A stretch of 64,000 nucleotides of DNA from NCBI GenBank assembly GCA_047967505.1, contig CM106539.1. One strand, given 5' to 3'. The notes under the pieces were generated by a model. It had not been told where the DNA came from, ran no database searches, and worked only from the letters and a program-made list of their open reading frames with translations. The position numbers were made by a program, and so were the translations under genes. Source of the DNA: Dipteris shenzhenensis. Taxonomy: Eukaryota > Polypodiophyta > Polypodiopsida > Gleicheniales. This document shows, in pieces, positions 43,060 to 56,305 of this stretch. Each line of letters opens with the position of its first letter. Within the stretch, counting starts at the first letter, position 1.

Positions 43060-45700
43060 CGTTCCTCGAGGTCCTCAGTAGCCTGTAGCTGCCAGTGCTT
43101 GGCTGGTTAGAAACATGGCGATCTTGGGTAGCTTTTTGATACTTACAGTTTTGCTAATTCAAGACGTTTGACAGCCATCGAGTGGACGTCGTTTTGCTAC
43201 TAGTGGTGTAAGAATGAAAGCATATATGTAGTTCGCAGCTTTCATATGTTGTACGTTTTCTTTTTGCATATAAAAAGGTTGTTCTTCTTGAAGCTTTAAA
43301 CTTTCGATCACAGCTTGTTTCGTTTTATCCCTTTACAAGCACGCCACTCATGACATTAGAAAAGAAATTGTTCCATGCGTGAAGTTTTTCCAAAGAAGGC
43401 ATATAACCTCATGCTTCGAATAACCATAACTAGAATGGTTGAAGAACATAGTTTGTCATTTTATGCTTTGAATAATCATAAAATTTCAAAGATATACCGA
43501 AATTAAATTGAGATTCTTGTATGCATAATCTAATTATGATAAGGTGAGTCTGCCACATTGATAGTGCTAAGATAAATAATATTTCAAAACAAATCTTGAA
43601 CAAACTATTTCCATGAATTACAAGAGCTTGAAAAGATGACCGTTAAAATTTTAAGTTTAGATGGTTCTTGAGAATGCATCTCTCATACCAAGGCAAAGGC
43701 AAATCAATGCAAGATGTAGTCACTCTCTTTGCGGATCATGTGCTCGATAGTATTGATGAGATTATAGTCAAGGATTTCACCTTGGCCTCCATCAATACAT
43801 TTGTGAGTGTTGAACAGAAGGAAGTGGATGTGGATGCATCTTCCCTCGATCGTGCCAACTCCACTTGTCTACAATCAAGTCTCTGAGACTGTCTACATGA
43901 TTTACATCTTGTTATTTTCAAATTGAATCATAGATTTATCATGTTATCAACTTGCAAATGTCTAATCAACAATCAATTTGGTGATTTTCACACCTCGCCC
44001 TATTTTCAAATATGTTTGACATTATTGTGGACATCTGCATGTCAAAGATTATACAACTGTAGCTTGCTTTGTCTTTCACACAGCATGCTACTTAACAATT
44101 AAAATATAATTAAATAGCTTTATTTCCATAAATTGATATAACATATGAAAGAGATGTTTTAACAAAAGCATTCGAGTTTGGATTGTTTTTTGTATTTCAA
44201 TTAAGGAAGCCAGTTGATCTTTACTCTGCAGAACTTTATAAATTTCTTGTATGGTTTAAGTGCAAGTACATAAGCTTCAATGTGTTTTGAGTTACAAACT
44301 ATAGTGCTAAGGAAGAATCATGGAGTTTATCTGCAGAAAAGAATGTCAATTTTGGAAACAAAACTATCATTTTTGCACCCTTCTCTGGTTCCAAGTTTTT
44401 GTTGAACTGTATCCCATGCTCGAGCTGAAATTTTTACTTTTGAGCCCTTTCCTTTCCATGTTAAAATTACACAATAGCATGAGACCCCCATGCACTTGGA
44501 GATAATGGATTTGGTCTCTAGTACTTCCTCGAAAATCTTCACATATTTCTTATGGAGTTTTTTCTACCTAGAGATTAGCACCCATCACTCAATGAAAACC
44601 ATCTTGTGCCTCTTAGAAGTCTCATCCAAATTGATTCAACTCAAGGGTTTTCCCATATATATTGGAAAAATTTTGCATTTTCACTAACTAAAATTTTAGA
44701 CTGCATTCACACTTTGAGACTTCAAGAGTACTAGAATGGTTCAAGAACATAGTTATGTATGGGCTAAAGCATGATCGGGTATAGCCAAAAATTTTCAAGT
44801 TTAGAGAATATATTGCAGATGAATAACTTGCTTGATTCATAGCTTATGCATTGCTCAATGGAATTTGACAAAACTTGATATCTAAAGTAATCTACAAATT
44901 CTAAACTTGAATGCAAGATCAAACAATTATAGAATTGGCATCTTAAATAACATAATTGGCATCTTGAATGAGATCATTAAACTATTTCAAATGATATTGT
45001 GCCTATGAAGGATGTATGTTGGACTGTTTAGGATACCAAATTAATTTTAAAACTTCAAATAATTATCCTATATATATATATATATATCAAGAATTTGTTC
45101 ATTTAAAATTGTACTACTTGAGCTTCGTGCAAACCAAAGAAGGCAACCAATTGAGAACCTCTCTTATGGTTTTGAGGGTGTCCAATATTGCACTAGAATT
45201 GTGTGCATATAAATTTGAGAACATGCTTGATAACTTTTTCGTATTTGGTTAGAAAGGTAAAATTTTTGGAAAGCTACACTCCTGACGTATGCATATACTA
45301 TATAGTAGCCTTAAAACATTGATTTATGGTGATATTGTAGTGTACTTCACCCATATATAGATGCACTAGAAAAAACACTTAGTTCATACATGTGCAATTC
45401 TCTTTGAATAAATCCAACGTTTTGAGTTGGTTCTTTTGTTACTAAATTCCTTGCAATAAGTCCCATAAACATGTCAAAGGTGGCCCTATTTATTAATCCA
45501 TAGCATCATACTTGCTAGTAGCAATCCATTTGGCCTTTTTCTTTTTTCATCCATTTTTGACCTCTTTGCACTCATTTAAGGGGCACAAGGGAATCCAATT
45601 TAGTGATGTGTATAGCCAGAGGTGGCAAAATATGGATGTCATTTTTTTCCAATATTTGACATTTCTCATACTTTCATTCAAAATTTCACTTATCCCACTC
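43060..45700. other. no gene recognised
   Basis: The first 250 bases are probably the 3' untranslated region of the peptide gene. The rest is AT-rich with short open frames of no known family, plus a (TA)n run near 45072-45087. Confidence 0.55.
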
Positions 45701-45704
45701 TAGT

Positions 45705-45820
45705 AAGTCTCAAATAAAGTACATACCCATGTCCTATCCTCTTCCCATCTGTCATATAGTAAAGTCTCAAATAAAGTACACAACCATGTCCTATCCTTTT
45801 CCCTTCCTCTTCCCATCTAT
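45705..45820. repeat. 57-bp tandem duplication
   Basis: AAGTCTCAAATAAAGTACA begins at 45705 and 45762. Each is followed by CCATGTCCTATCC and CTTCCCATCT; the second copy has a short insertion. Confidence 0.85.
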
Positions 45821-45829
45821 CATATAGGT

Positions 45830-47685
45830 CCCGTGACTTGCCCCTTTAGGCTTTTTGGTTCTTTTCAAAAATATTTTCATCTCCATATCTTATTGCCAAC
45901 CCCATTAACTGTATGAGGGCTCACCTTGGAGACTGCCAAGATGGCATCGCTGAGGTAGCAATGAAGTGGTAGGATGATTAGCCAAATCCTTACTAATTAG
46001 TAGCAATAACAGTGAGCATGAACAAGTAGTACAAACCTTGCAAGAATCTCAAGAAGCCATCCAGATCACAAGGAGAGGCTACACACATCCTTTAAAAGGG
46101 GCAAGAAGGAATAGCAAAGGATAGAATGGGAGTGAGAGATGGAGCTAAAAGGAAGTATAGTCTGGAGAGTGTTATGCACTATTGTGCGAGAGAGCAAGGT
46201 ATGTGCAAAGAACAGAGCACACGCTCTTAGACTATTTATAATTGGGACCAGAGCCCTTCTATAATTCAACTCGGCTTTTGCTTTAAGTTCATGTTTATGT
46301 TCATTCCACATACATCTTCATATGTTTTGTCCATGTTCAACAACCATAATTAAGTGACACTCTATTTACCTTACATACTAAGAGCATTAGTAGTAGCACT
46401 TGGCATATAGGCTAGCTAAAGACTACAAGAATATGTCTATGAGTAGTCTGCATTTTTTGTAGCAACCACACGGGAAAATATTGCCCAATATGGCAAGCAC
46501 AATTAGTGAGAATGAGGATTCATGCTAACAAGCCATAAATTGTGCTAATTGATTAGAGTGATATCCTACTACAAGTGAGTATTATGATTATCAAAAAAAG
46601 ATATGTAAATTCTTAAAATGTGTGCATTCCTATCATGTGTTTGAATAGAAGAGTGATGTCAATCCATCATCAAAACGGAGAGTGCAAACAAACCATCATC
46701 TAAATAATTAAAGCCATATAAGATATATGAAACAACTCTAGATAAAAAAGGTACATCCCTTGACAAGAGGAGTACCTTCACTAAGGCAATGACAATGTGC
46801 AAAGGATTGGTAAGATTAAGTAACCTAAATCTTGGAGATGAACTAAAATCAAGAATGAATGACCAAAGGCAAAGAATGGGAGTAGAAGCCAACATCTAAT
46901 AGGGAGAGAGCACAACAAAAGGATATGTAGATTCAACTACTACACCAAGACTAGAAGTGAACCAATCACCACATTTTGATTGAGGTAGACTGAGAAAACA
47001 AGGAGAAAACTTAACTAAGAGGAACATTAGGACCACGATGTGGTGTAGACCCTGAGGATTCATCACTAAAAAATAATTATTATACAAAGTACTCATAGAG
47101 TACTTCCACAAGGAGCCACTTTACGAGCCAAGCTACCTTGATTCAAGAGGTGCATCTAGCTAAGAGAAACATGCCACGTTTGAAGAAGGTATATGAATCT
47201 CAGAGTTGAGGCAAGCACACTTCAATGTGGAGCCAATATACAATGCAAGCTATGAGCAAGGCCATCTAGAAATGCTTAGATGTCAAGCCCTGATTCATTA
47301 TGCACAGTTGAGCAAGGGAAATGTGCTAGATCAAAGGAACCAACAAAGAGTCTACAATTAAGGCATGCACACAACCATGAGTGGAGGCACACTTTAATGA
47401 ATGCAAGGCACACAAAAAACCAAGAAGTCATGCCATTCCATGACAATAATGGATATAAAATTCTTGATTAAAGTAGGCTAGAGGGCATAGAATTGGAGAG
47501 GTAGCACCCAAGCATCCCCTCAGTGGAAAGGCACCAATAAAAAGAATCCTAACCAATAAAAGTAAAGTTTCAAGACATCAAGGGAGCAAAAGATAAAGAC
47601 ACATATAACCACCTATAAAGATTTTAAGGAATCAAAAGAATACGGTAATCGTGTCATCGCCATCTCATTCTGGATCATCAGATTC
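45830..47685. other. no gene recognised
   Basis: Unassigned sequence. Confidence 0.5.
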
Positions 47686-47689
47686 TGAG

Positions 47690-48609
47690 GAAGACAATGC
47701 CACGTGGTAGATAAGGCCACGTGGCTAACACAACCATGGTTAGTACATGCTTGGTTAGCCACACTCAAGGGCTAGACCTTAGTACATGTGGCAGGTAAGC
47801 CTAGGTCAAATGTTGACCTTGGGGTAAATCTATGGTCACAACCTTGGTCAATGGTCAAGCAGTTCAAAATGATTGTTGGTAGACCTTTGCAACACATGAC
47901 AAATCAAAGCATGAATGCACACATCATTGTCATAAGCATGCCAAAAGCGCAAGTGTATGAGATGACCATAGCACGAAGCATGGCATCCACACATAAAGCA
48001 TCAAGGCACATGGATGAACAAAGCATCATGCATGAAGCTACACCAAGCAAAGAAGCGAACGCCATCGTCATCAAGTCATGAGCCAAAAGGTGACATCAAT
48101 GGAATGTATTGAGAAACAAAAACCTTGCCAACCTTGCCTATATTTTGTAAATCAAACCTGACCACTTGAGAGTAGCTATGAAAGCACCCAGGGGAGGATT
48201 TGATCTTATAACTCACATCTGACCACCTTGCACTAGCCAAAGGATCATGGTACCAAGGGGAGGTGTTGAGAGTTGTGGTGCCATGAGCACATGTAGAGCA
48301 AAGGTATGAGTAAAGGGCAAGCTGCCACATCATGGAGGAGATATCCCACATGTGAGCAAGCATATGGATGTAAGTACCCTCACCTATAAAAGGGAGGTTC
48401 ATTTGAAGTAATGTCAATCAAGCACTTTGCACTATCTCAAGATTCTCTTTATGAGTCCAAGCTAATCTATCTTGGAACCTAATTGACTTGAGGTACATGT
48501 CATGAGCACTCTCTTCATCATGTTTGCACTTAGGTTGCATCCTCCTTAGATTAGTGTTGTATTAGGATGTTTTCTCAGTGACTAGGAGAGCATGATCCGT
48601 ACTTTCACA
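47690..48609 (+). mobile_element. truncated non-autonomous LTR element, relative of 52520-55172
   Basis: The internal part (about 47690-48263) is homologous to the reverse complement of 52899-53350; both contain GAGATGACCATAGC, ATGGCATCCACACATAAAG and AACAAAGCATCATGC. A purine tract CCAAGGGGAGG precedes a 3' LTR at 48264-48609 starting TGTTGAGAG and probably ending TTTCACA. The LTR shares TTATGAGTCCAAGCTAATCT and GGAACCTAATTGACTTGAGG with the complete element. I see no 5' LTR to the left, so the copy is truncated or its left end is too diverged. Confidence 0.75.
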
Positions 48610-49620
48610 CTTGTCTGTGCGTAAGCACACACAAGTGTGTGCTCATGCACAAGCTCACAATGGGACACGTGCCCTAGCCAGACCTACTTTGACATCTCAA
48701 TAATAAATAGGCCAATTGCCTAAGAATATATAGGGAAGGATCCAATGTTTGCATTTAGTGATAAAGATAACCAATATTGACTTAGCTTATTATCTACTTG
48801 GATATGGGTTGATACTGTAAGATCTAAAGGGATACATGATGAAATGTCATAGCTGTTGGGAACCGGTTTACAATTTTAGGAATGATATATGCACTTGAAA
48901 TAAAATATGAATGTTCATGGCTATGTTTTCCTATCTTCTATTTATTTGTGAGTTGTTCTTCGTATTACAATCTGAAATGAGAGAGATTTTATACTTAATT
49001 GTCTGCTAAAACTAATCATGAGAGAAGAAATAAGAGTGCATAGTGGCATTCAACCTTTGCATTGCAACCCATTTAAACCAAATCAAAAGTCAAAGTGCTC
49101 AACCCCATTAGCACTGGTGATCCCATAAGTTTAAAAACTCAATCAACTTCGATGAGCATAGACTGCGAGGTTGCATTGGTGCACTGCAATATAAAGAGTT
49201 GTATGTGACCAAATGGATAGTTCTAGGGTCTCAATGATGAGAACATAGTGGCCTTTTTCCTAGTCAAGAGAGACAGATCACCCCAATCTGAATTCCAACA
49301 AGAGCTGGCTCTCGACATGTCTAGGAACCAATGGGATAGGTATGGTCTTGAAATTCCTTCTACACCTTAACAAAGTAAAAGCGAGTGTGGTCATGGCAAG
49401 GCGCATGCAAGAGAATAAATGTCAAAATTTTGCAATGACGAGACAACCCCATATTTAAAAGAATATGTCTGCAAATTTGACTTCGAAGAGAGAAAATACA
49501 ATGACAAAACAATGAACAAGGAATAAGTAGTGGCATGATGGAGCCCAGAGTAGAAACCTCAGGGGGAAGCAAAAGTAGAAATCCCACAAGACCAATTTAG
49601 ATTTAGAGCAAATTTAGAAC
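48610..49620. other. no gene recognised
   Basis: Unassigned. ACACACAAGTGTGTG near 48627 is a short palindrome. Confidence 0.5.
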
Positions 49621-50400
49621 TTGCTGCAATTTTGGGGTCTGACGGGTTGGATACAAGAAGAACCTACTACTGCTGCTGATTGCGAGTCAGAGTGCGAAGG
49701 AATACCACCCAATCTCCCACCACTTGAGGAACCAAAGAATACTATCCTTGAGAATTTTGAGGAAGCACTAGAAATTTTTGAAAAGCATGTGTTGGAGGAA
49801 ACCATGAGAAATTGAATGAAGAACTAGACCAAAGAGAATCCAGACACAAGATCCAAAAACTAGATAGAAGAATTGGACACAAGATCCAAATTTGAAGATG
49901 AAGGAACCCAAGAACAAGAAATTAATAAAGATAAAATAAATTCAAACACAGAGCTCAATCAAGACGAGGACAATTCAAATTTTCATACCATGGCGAATAG
50001 TCCGAGAGACGAGAGTTTAGATCTAGAATCACCATTGTCTCCAACTCCACTATCAACTAGAGCTGCATCACTTCTAATCCCAATGGCACTCCCACAAGTG
50101 GCCAGTTTGAAATGTAAGTTATCTAAATTATGGGGAAAGAATAAGGAAGACGTAGATAGTCATGTGGCTTAGTTCAAAACACAATGGAAAGCTACTGGCT
50201 TTGATACTTTGTTCGGAAGTTTGGAAAAGCTACAATAGTTTGATGGGATGGTTGTGAGAAAGGTGATGAGATGGTTTACTCCTTATTGAGTAGGTCATTT
50301 TAAACATATGATGAGCTCAAAGTAGCTTTCCTAGAAAGATTCTAGAAGAGAAGTCTTTGAGTGATGTCTTAAAGAAGTTGAGGGAGTTGAAGAATTGTAA
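49621..50400 (+). pseudogene. retrotransposon gag remnant, Ty3/gypsy-like
   Basis: One frame runs from 49621 through stops at about 49813 (TGA) and 50170 (TAG). The acidic N-terminal part (EEPTTAADCESECEGIPPNL; QEQEINKDKINSNTELNQDE) leads to a Gag core: VASLKCKLSKLWGKNKEDVD, SHVA-stop-FKTQWKATGFDTL, and later FDGMVVRKVMRWF. Stops at AG-containing codons fit C-to-T change at glutamine codons. No knuckle, protease or LTR could be tied to it. Confidence 0.55.
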
Positions 50401-50447
50401 AACTATAAGCACTAATATTACATCGACAAATCTTTCATGAAGCATAG

Positions 50448-50997
50448 GCCGAAGCAAGACCAGTCCTCCTTTGACCCACATCCAAACAAATTGATTTGGT
50501 AAAAGCTACCAATGATACCAAGTTCTGACAACATACTAACTTGTGAATGGTGCTTTATTCCACTTTAATTACAAAAGGGCTTGATGAAATGATCAAATCT
50601 TCTATTGATGAGAGAAGATCATAGATATTACCGTGTTATGTGTTTTTACTTTGAAAGAAAACTAGTTAGTTTATAGTGACGCGTTTGTTGATGGCTTTGT
50701 TATATTGCCGTTACCCACCTAGCTTTCAACCATCATGAATGATACTATTTTTGTTAATGTTGTCTACCCAACCTAGCATATCGTTCACATGCTTCACTTC
50801 ATCCCTGCTAGTGATATTGTCATGAGTCGTTGCACTGCTACCACACCTACACGCAACCCATGAACTCCCCGACAATAACAAACATTGATTGTGGAATCTA
50901 CCATCAATTCACGAAGCCAATCTCTGCTTCCCTAGCATGAGATGTTGCTGACATTATTGGAAGGTAGGCAAGTTGGAGCTACATACATTAAGGTTGT
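50448..50997. repeat. dispersed ~0.6-kb repeat, copy 1
   Basis: Shares with copies 2 and 3 the landmarks GATGAAATGATCAA, GTTGATGGCTTTGTT, TGTTGTCTACCCAACCTAGC and GATTGTGGAATCTA in the same order. It ends in a (GT)n run. Confidence 0.85.
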
Positions 50998-51062
50998 GTG
51001 TGTGTGTGTGTGTTTACATAGATATATAAATACATACATACATACATACACACACACATACA

Positions 51063-51117
<55 letters not shown>

Positions 51118-51253
51118 ACACACACACACACACACACAGAGGCCTAGCCATGTACATATCCCTATACCTATAGTTATAGCTCTACGTTTACCTATACGTA
51201 TACCTCTAAAAAGAAAGAAAAGTTATTATACATACATATGCGTAGACCTATGG

Positions 51254-51335
<82 letters not shown>

Positions 51336-51460
51336 CACATTGGCTAAGCCATGTACATATCCCTATACCTATAGTTATAGCTCTACGTCTACCTATACCT
51401 ATACCTCAAAAAAGAAATAAAAAGTATTATATATACATATGTGTAGATGTATACCTACGG

Positions 51461-51528
<68 letters not shown>

Positions 51529-51530
51529 TC
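50995..51530. repeat. microsatellite cluster with 201-bp tandem duplication
   Basis: (GT)n, ACAT repeats, a long (GT)n and then (AC)n up to 51140. This is followed by two copies of a unit starting CCATGTACATATCCCTATAC (51148 and 51349, offset 201), each ending in a long (CT)n run (51256-51333; 51463-51523). All open frames here are artefacts. Confidence 0.9.
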
Positions 51531-51603
51531 TACGTATTCATTTGCCATGTGTCATGCATGGCCGACATGTGATATGTTTGCATATTGATCACTTGCCACA
51601 TGA

Positions 51604-52285
51604 CTTCTCCTAAGCTGCTTCAACCTTTCAGAATCTACCAATTTTTGTTGACGTGCCATGTTGATAGGTTTGAGCCTTACCAGGCTTCTATATATATATA
51701 ATGGACATAGGCTGAAGCAAGATCCATACTCATTTGCCCACCTCAAAACATATTGATTGGTAAAAGCTACAAACGATATGAAATTCTTGATGACATAAAA
51801 CTTGTGAACAGTGCTTAATTTCTCTACTCTAATTCCAAAAGGGCCTGATGAAATGATCAAGTCTTCTATTGATGAGAAAGAATCATAGATATTACCCATG
51901 CTATGTGTTCTTACTTTGAGTAAAAACTACTTAGTTTATAGTGACTCGATTGTTGATGGCTTTGTTTACTGCCCTTACCCACCTGGCCTTCAACCACCTT
52001 GCTTTGTTTACTACCCTTACCCACCTGGCCTTCAACCACCATGATTGCCTATTTTGTTTATGTTGTCTACCCAACCTAGCATATCTAGCTTCCATGTGAC
52101 TCTACTAGTCATATTAACATTTCTAACACACCTACACACAACCCAGAACTCCCCAACCATAACGAACATTGATTGTGGAATCTACCATCAATTGAGGAAG
52201 CTGATTTTTGCTTCCTTGCATGATATGTTGTTGATGACATTAGTGGAAGATAGGTGGGTTGGACCTACATGCACTAAGGTCATCA
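51604..52285. repeat. dispersed ~0.6-kb repeat, copy 2
   Basis: Homologous to copy 1 from about 51710, and to copy 3 from its start (CTACCAATTTTTGTTGACG). It contains a local duplication of TTTACTACCCTTACCCACCTGGCCTTCAACCA-like sequence near 51960-52040. Confidence 0.85.
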
Positions 52286-52514
52286 AAAAAGATTTAGAGA
52301 AGCTAGTGAGCTTTCCTAGCTTGAACATGGAATAAAAAACTATGGTCGAAGATACATAGAGTAGTTGCTAATGTAGACAGCGCTCCTTAAGAATAGAGTT
52401 GCACAATTCTTCCAACCTCAAAGATATTTGAGGGGCGGAGTTTGCGATGCTAATTGTTGGCAAAGACTTGAGAGAGAAAAGTTTGCACATCATATTGAAG
52501 TGAAGTAGGCAGAG
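52286..52514. other. short unassigned stretch left of the LTR element
   Basis: No gene. It includes CAAAGATATTTGAGGGG, reminiscent of a retroelement purine tract, but nothing else supports this. Confidence 0.4.
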
Positions 52515-52519
52515 CCTTG

Positions 52520-52898
52520 TGTGAGAACATGCGTGGCTCCGGATCTATGGAGTGCTCTAAGGTGGATGGAACCTATGTGGAAACATGATGAAGAGAATGC
52601 TCATGACATGTAACTCAAGTCAATTAGGTTCCAATATAGATTAGCTTGGACTCATAAACAGAATCTTGAGTGAATGTGCATTTCTTCTATTCAACAATAC
52701 GTGATAGGCCTCTTATATAGAGAGTGCCCTTAGAATAGTCAACACTTGTGGGATCCTCTCACCCACATTTCTCCTTATGGATATCCTTGATTCACATCTC
52801 CACATCATGTAGTCAACATCCTAGGGTGGCTACTTTAATTCTTTCCTATACCATACCTTAGCCTTTAATCTATGTGCTCATGGCACCATATCTCAACA
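52520..52898 (-). repeat. 3' LTR of the non-autonomous element
   Basis: It is adjacent to the purine-rich (minus strand) CCAAGGGGAGG and highly similar to 54794-55172. Confidence 0.93.
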
Positions 52899-54781
52899 CC
52901 TCCCCTTGGTCTTGGCTATTGCAAGGTGGTCAGATGTGAGTTTACATTCCATCACCTCCCCTTAGTGCATACCTTGCTACCTAAGGTGGTCAAGTGTGGC
53001 TTTTACATGTCAATACGTCCCTTGAGTGCTTGCATGGCTACTCTCAGGTGGTCAGGCTTGATTTACAATCATGTGGGCTAAAGGTGGCAAGGCTTTTGCT
53101 TCTCAATACATGTTGTCGATGGCATTGTCTTCTTTGCTTGATGTAGCATAACGCATGATGCTTTGTTCTTCCATGTGCCTTAACTCTTTATGTGTGGATG
53201 CCATGTTCCGGGCTATGGTCATCTCATGCGCTTGTGCTTTTTGCATGCTTTTTGCATTCATGTGTTCCTTTAACATTTGTCGCAAAGGCCTTACCATGAG
53301 CTTTGTTTTGCTTCAATGGCAGTGTCTAATTGCTAACAATAATTCATACTTGACAGGTGTCTAGAGCTTGAAAAGATGATCACTAGCGTGTCCAAATTCT
53401 TCCTAAATTGGAAGTTATGGCTTGTCAAAGTTTTTGTGAAGAAGAGGCCTTTGATGATGTGGCACAAGGGTTCATATGCTGCATGCAGGACCTGTTCTTA
53501 CAAAGGGACTATGCTTGGGTACTATGCTTGGGTGGCACTACTGACTGTGCATGCTTATGTGGCACAACTTTGACCAAACTGAAACTCAACCAACATGTAA
53601 CTGAACCAAACCCTGTGTAACCTAACCAGACCCTTTGAACTCAAGGTTAACTAAAATTAACCATTGGGTTAACTAGGGTTAGAATCTAGCTGCCACGTGG
53701 CAAGAAACTAACCAAGCCTCTGAACCACAGGTTAAGCTGTCTAGCTATGGAGCATGATGACAATTGGCTACAAGGAGTGAAGCTACGTGCACGTCCAAGC
53801 CGTTAGGAGCTATCTAAGCACTAGGAGATGATTATCGTTATTACCTTGGAGTCTTCTGCTGCTGCAAGTCGTGGTGATAAATCTGGAGCCGTTTGGGTGT
53901 CCCTGAGAGTGACGAGCAAAAGAAACTATATGGAGTGCTCATTCGTTGAGCCTGCCCGGATGGAACCTTGGAGCCCTGGTTGGCTGGTGCATTTGGTAGA
54001 TCTCATTAGAGGAGGCCGTAGCCTTTGGGTTGTGTTGGAGAGGCAGCTACTAAGGTCGGTGGGCATAGGCAGCTCTGTGGAGTCTCTTATGGCAGTTGAG
54101 TGCCAGGTCGTTGGTGATGCGCATGCATTTGCTCTTGGTAAGCTTAGGAGTAGAGTCTACATTCTGTGTTGTAGATGGTGTTGGTCATAGTCATTGAGCA
54201 CAGAGCCAAGTCAATGATGGTACCACTCCTCACAAATTCAAAGTTGAACATGCTACAAAGATGGGGCTTATCGATGGCATCACCAAGCTTGGGGTAGCGA
54301 TGGATGCAATTTCTCAAGGGGCTGGTGTGTAGCACAGGTTGGTCGATGCTTCACAACATCCTCCACATAGCTTTAATCCTGAAGTCGTGGTTGCTAGAGA
54401 GGTTGGCTACTGCAAGGAGTTGTTGTAGCTTTAGCCAAGTTTGTTTGCTCGTTGCGCAATCGGATGCTAGTAGAATCTGAGTATGTAGCTTAGCTCTTCT
54501 TGTAGGTAGGATAAATAGTGCGATTAAGACCAGAGTTCTCTCTCTCTCTCTCTCTCTCACAAGAAATCTCTAGGAGGCGAATCAAAATCTCTCTCACAAA
54601 AATCTCAAAAAAGAACTGAATGGTAGAAATTTCTCTTTCAAATGAATGGAGATCCTCTCAAAGAAGAAATGAATTGAACGGAAGGAGATTAACACAAATC
54701 TCTCAACAAAGAATGAACTCGCAATCACTCAAGAAGAAACTCTCACAAGAAGGATGGCGCCTCAATGGAAAAGACAACCAT
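52899..54781 (-). other. noncoding interior of the non-autonomous element
   Basis: Contains GTGGCAC-rich sequence near 53450-53570, a (CT)n run near 54540-54560, and a minus-strand open frame at 53297-53103 (MTIARNMASTHKELRHMEEQ) whose counterpart exists at 47788-48081. That frame is conserved in two elements, but I cannot show it is translated. Confidence 0.6.
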
Positions 54782-54793
54782 GCTCTGATACCA
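54782..54793 (-). promoter_or_regulatory. primer binding site (tRNA-iMet)
   Basis: The minus strand reads TGGTATCAGAGC next to the 5' LTR. Confidence 0.95.
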
Positions 54794-55172
54794 TGTGAGA
54801 ACATGCGTGCCTCAGGATCTATGTAGCGCTCTAAGGTGGATGGAACCTATGTGGAAACATGATGAAGAGAATGCTCATGACATGTACCTCAAGTCAATTA
54901 GGTTCCAAGATAGATTAGGTTAGACTCGTAAACAGAATCTTGAGTGAATGTGCATTTCTTCTATTCAACAATACATGATAGGCCTCTTATATAAAGAGTG
55001 CCCTTAGAATAGTCAACACTTGTGGAATCCTCTCATCCACATTTCTCCTTGTGGATATCCTTGATCCACATCTCCACATAATGTAATCCACATCCTAGGG
55101 TGGCTACTTTAATTCTTTCTTATACCATACCTTAGCCTTTAATCTATGTGCTCATGGCACCATATCTCAACA
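54794..55172 (-). repeat. 5' LTR of the non-autonomous element
   Basis: 379 bp, same start and end as 52520-52898. Confidence 0.93.
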
Positions 55173-55177
55173 CCTTG

Positions 55178-55243
55178 CACACTCTACCAATTTTCGTTGA
55201 CGTCCCATGTCAGTAGGTCGACAGAGCCTTGCCATGCTTCTAC

Positions 55244-55292
<49 letters not shown>

Positions 55293-55785
55293 TTGAAGCA
55301 AGAGCAATACTCCATTTCCCACCTCGAAACATATTGACTGTTAAAAGCTACAAACGATACCAAGTTCTGACAACATACAAACTTATTAATGGTGTTTGAT
55401 TTCTCTACTCTAATTCCAAAAGGGCCTGATGAAATGATCAAGTCTTCTATTGATTAGAAAAAATGTGTTCTTACTTTGAGTAAAAACTACTTAGTTTATT
55501 GTGACTCGTTTGTTGATGGCTTTGTTTTACTACCCTTACCCACCTGGCTTACAACAATCATCGTGTTTGCTACGATTTGGTTAATGTTGTCTACCCAACC
55601 TAGCATCTCTCTAACGTGCTTAGCTTCCATCTGATTAGTAGTCATATTAACATTTCTAACACACCTACACGCAACCCATGAACTCCCTGGCCATAATGAA
55701 CATTGACTGTGGAATCTATGATTAATTGAGAAAGCTGATTTTTGCTTCCTTGCATGAGATGTTGTTCATGACATTAGTGGAAGCT
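55178..55785. repeat. dispersed ~0.6-kb repeat, copy 3
   Basis: Homologous to copies 1 and 2, with a (TA)n(GA)n block at 55240-55293 where copy 2 has a short TATATATATA. The LTR element is inserted at its left edge. Confidence 0.85.
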
Positions 55786-55803
55786 TTGTTATATATAATA
55801 TAA

Positions 55804-55864
<61 letters not shown>

Positions 55865-55868
55865 ATGT

Positions 55869-55915
<47 letters not shown>

Positions 55916-56273
55916 GATAGATAGATAGATATATACACACATAGTATATAATATATAATATATTATCCCCCCTCTCTCTCTCTCTCTCTCTCTCACATAC
56001 ACACATGCACACACACACCCACATACACACACACACACACACACTTGCACACACACACACACTCACTCACTCACTCTGTGCATATATATATCTTGCCACG
56101 TAGCACTCATCCCTCTGTGTGTGTGTGTGTGTGTGTGTTGGTCGCTTTGTTTGCAACATCATCATGGTGCCACCATGTGATGTGACGATGACATATGTGG
56201 CAATGATGACACCTCATGTGTGCAAAGCTAGCTACAGTAGCCAAATCCACAGGTGTGTGTACAAGTGTGTGTG

Positions 56274-56305
<32 letters not shown>

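Larger units (their letters stand above)
52520..55172 (-). mobile_element. non-autonomous LTR retrotransposon, complete ends
   Basis: LTRs of 379 bp at 52520-52898 and 54794-55172 are flanked by a perfect 5-bp duplication CCTTG (52515-52519, 55173-55177). In element orientation the LTR runs TGTTGAGATATGG to GTTCTCACA, and a tRNA-iMet primer site abuts the right LTR. The 1.9-kb interior has no recognisable gag or pol. Parts next to the primer site resemble the leader of the copia element at 33714-41064, which suggests an origin from, and mobilisation by, that lineage. Confidence 0.93.

Noticed and set aside
50942-51613. Long Ser/Leu-rich open frame across microsatellites (223 codons)
   Set aside because: It is a reading of (GT)n and (CT)n runs; other frames and the other strand are equally open.
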